A DNA stretch of 5,617 bases from Gammaproteobacteria bacterium (GTDB lineage: Bacteria; Pseudomonadota; Gammaproteobacteria; DSM-26407). The position numbers and the translations under genes were made by a program. The notes under the pieces were generated by a model that was given only the letters and a program-made list of their open reading frames with translations, was not told the DNA's origin and did no database searches. Where the stretch lies: positions 1 through 5,617 of the forward strand of contig JAQVKR010000198.1 of the NCBI GenBank assembly GCA_028694565.1, in the 5' to 3' direction. Positions 5,538-5,617 of this stretch are shown one piece after another (within the stretch, counting starts at the first letter, position 1; each line of letters starts with the position of its first letter).

Positions 5538-5617
5538 CTACCGGTAGCTGCGCATCTGCGCCACCACTACGCCTTGGATGCGGATGCGAGAGGCCGAATA
5601 GATCATAGGGGGTATAG
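5538..5617 (-). CDS. C-terminal end of a possible LexA/S24-type repressor (partial)
   Basis: Only the last 25 codons and a TAG are in the window; the 5' part lies beyond the right edge. The readable tail is IPPMIYSASRIRIQGVVVAQ followed by MRSYR. A strand of the type 'I-x-G-V-V-V-x-x-x-R' just before the stop is typical of the C terminus of LexA/UmuD/phage-repressor S24 peptidase domains. The catalytic Ser and Lys would be upstream and cannot be checked. It ends 26 nt before the tcmP remnant start, so it would be the preceding gene of the same operon. If correct, the cluster would sit behind an SOS-type regulator. With so few residues this is a tentative call; another beta-ending protein is possible. 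Confidence 0.42.
   Translation of the reverse strand, partial: IPPMIYSASRIRIQGVVVAQMRSYR

Noticed and set aside
1..5617. Search for tRNA, rRNA, CRISPR repeats, IS ends or att-type direct repeats
   Set aside because: No cloverleaf, spaced repeat series, transposase motif or long direct repeat was recognised by eye.

Overview
The window is a GC-rich stretch in which every gene I can support lies on the minus strand, so transcription runs from the right edge to the left. The GC bias, codon use, signal peptides, HipBA-type toxin-antitoxin pair and general gene style suggest a proteobacterium, probably a gammaproteobacterium. The sequence alone does not fix a genus. There are no RNA genes, insertion sequences or CRISPR arrays. 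The many long plus-strand reading frames are GC-rich shadows of the minus-strand genes.

Right part (about 5617 to 3844): an accessory, phage-like or DNA-metabolism cluster. At the edge is the last 25 codons of a protein whose tail resembles LexA/S24-type repressors. Next is a broken three-Cys-motif partner gene (tcmP): its strong ribosome site and first 45 codons remain, followed out of frame by what looks like its last 13 codons, so most of the gene has been deleted. Then come an intact Gp37/Gp68-family (DUF5131) protein with the C-x6-C-x2-C motif and, 13 nt on, a D12-class adenine-N6 DNA methyltransferase with no visible restriction partner.

Middle part (3730 to 1597): a 96-residue unknown protein, then two genes that overlap by 11 nt. 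The first encodes a 210-residue exported or membrane-anchored protein of unknown function; the second encodes a 377-residue exported TPR-repeat protein. They are probably co-expressed and act together in the cell envelope.

Left part (1475 to 1): a hipBA toxin-antitoxin operon. hipB is a small Xre-type antitoxin, and hipA, a serine/threonine kinase toxin, runs off the left edge. The hipB stop and hipA start overlap by one base. Upstream of hipB is a perfect 16-bp inverted repeat with arms 33 bp apart. Each arm is itself a near-palindrome; one covers a candidate -35 element and the other abuts the hipB start codon, a convincing autoregulatory operator pair.

The most notable observations are the deleted tcmP next to an intact Gp37/Gp68 gene, the hipBA operator architecture, and the possible SOS-type repressor / TcmP / Gp37 / methyltransferase grouping, whose function is not established.
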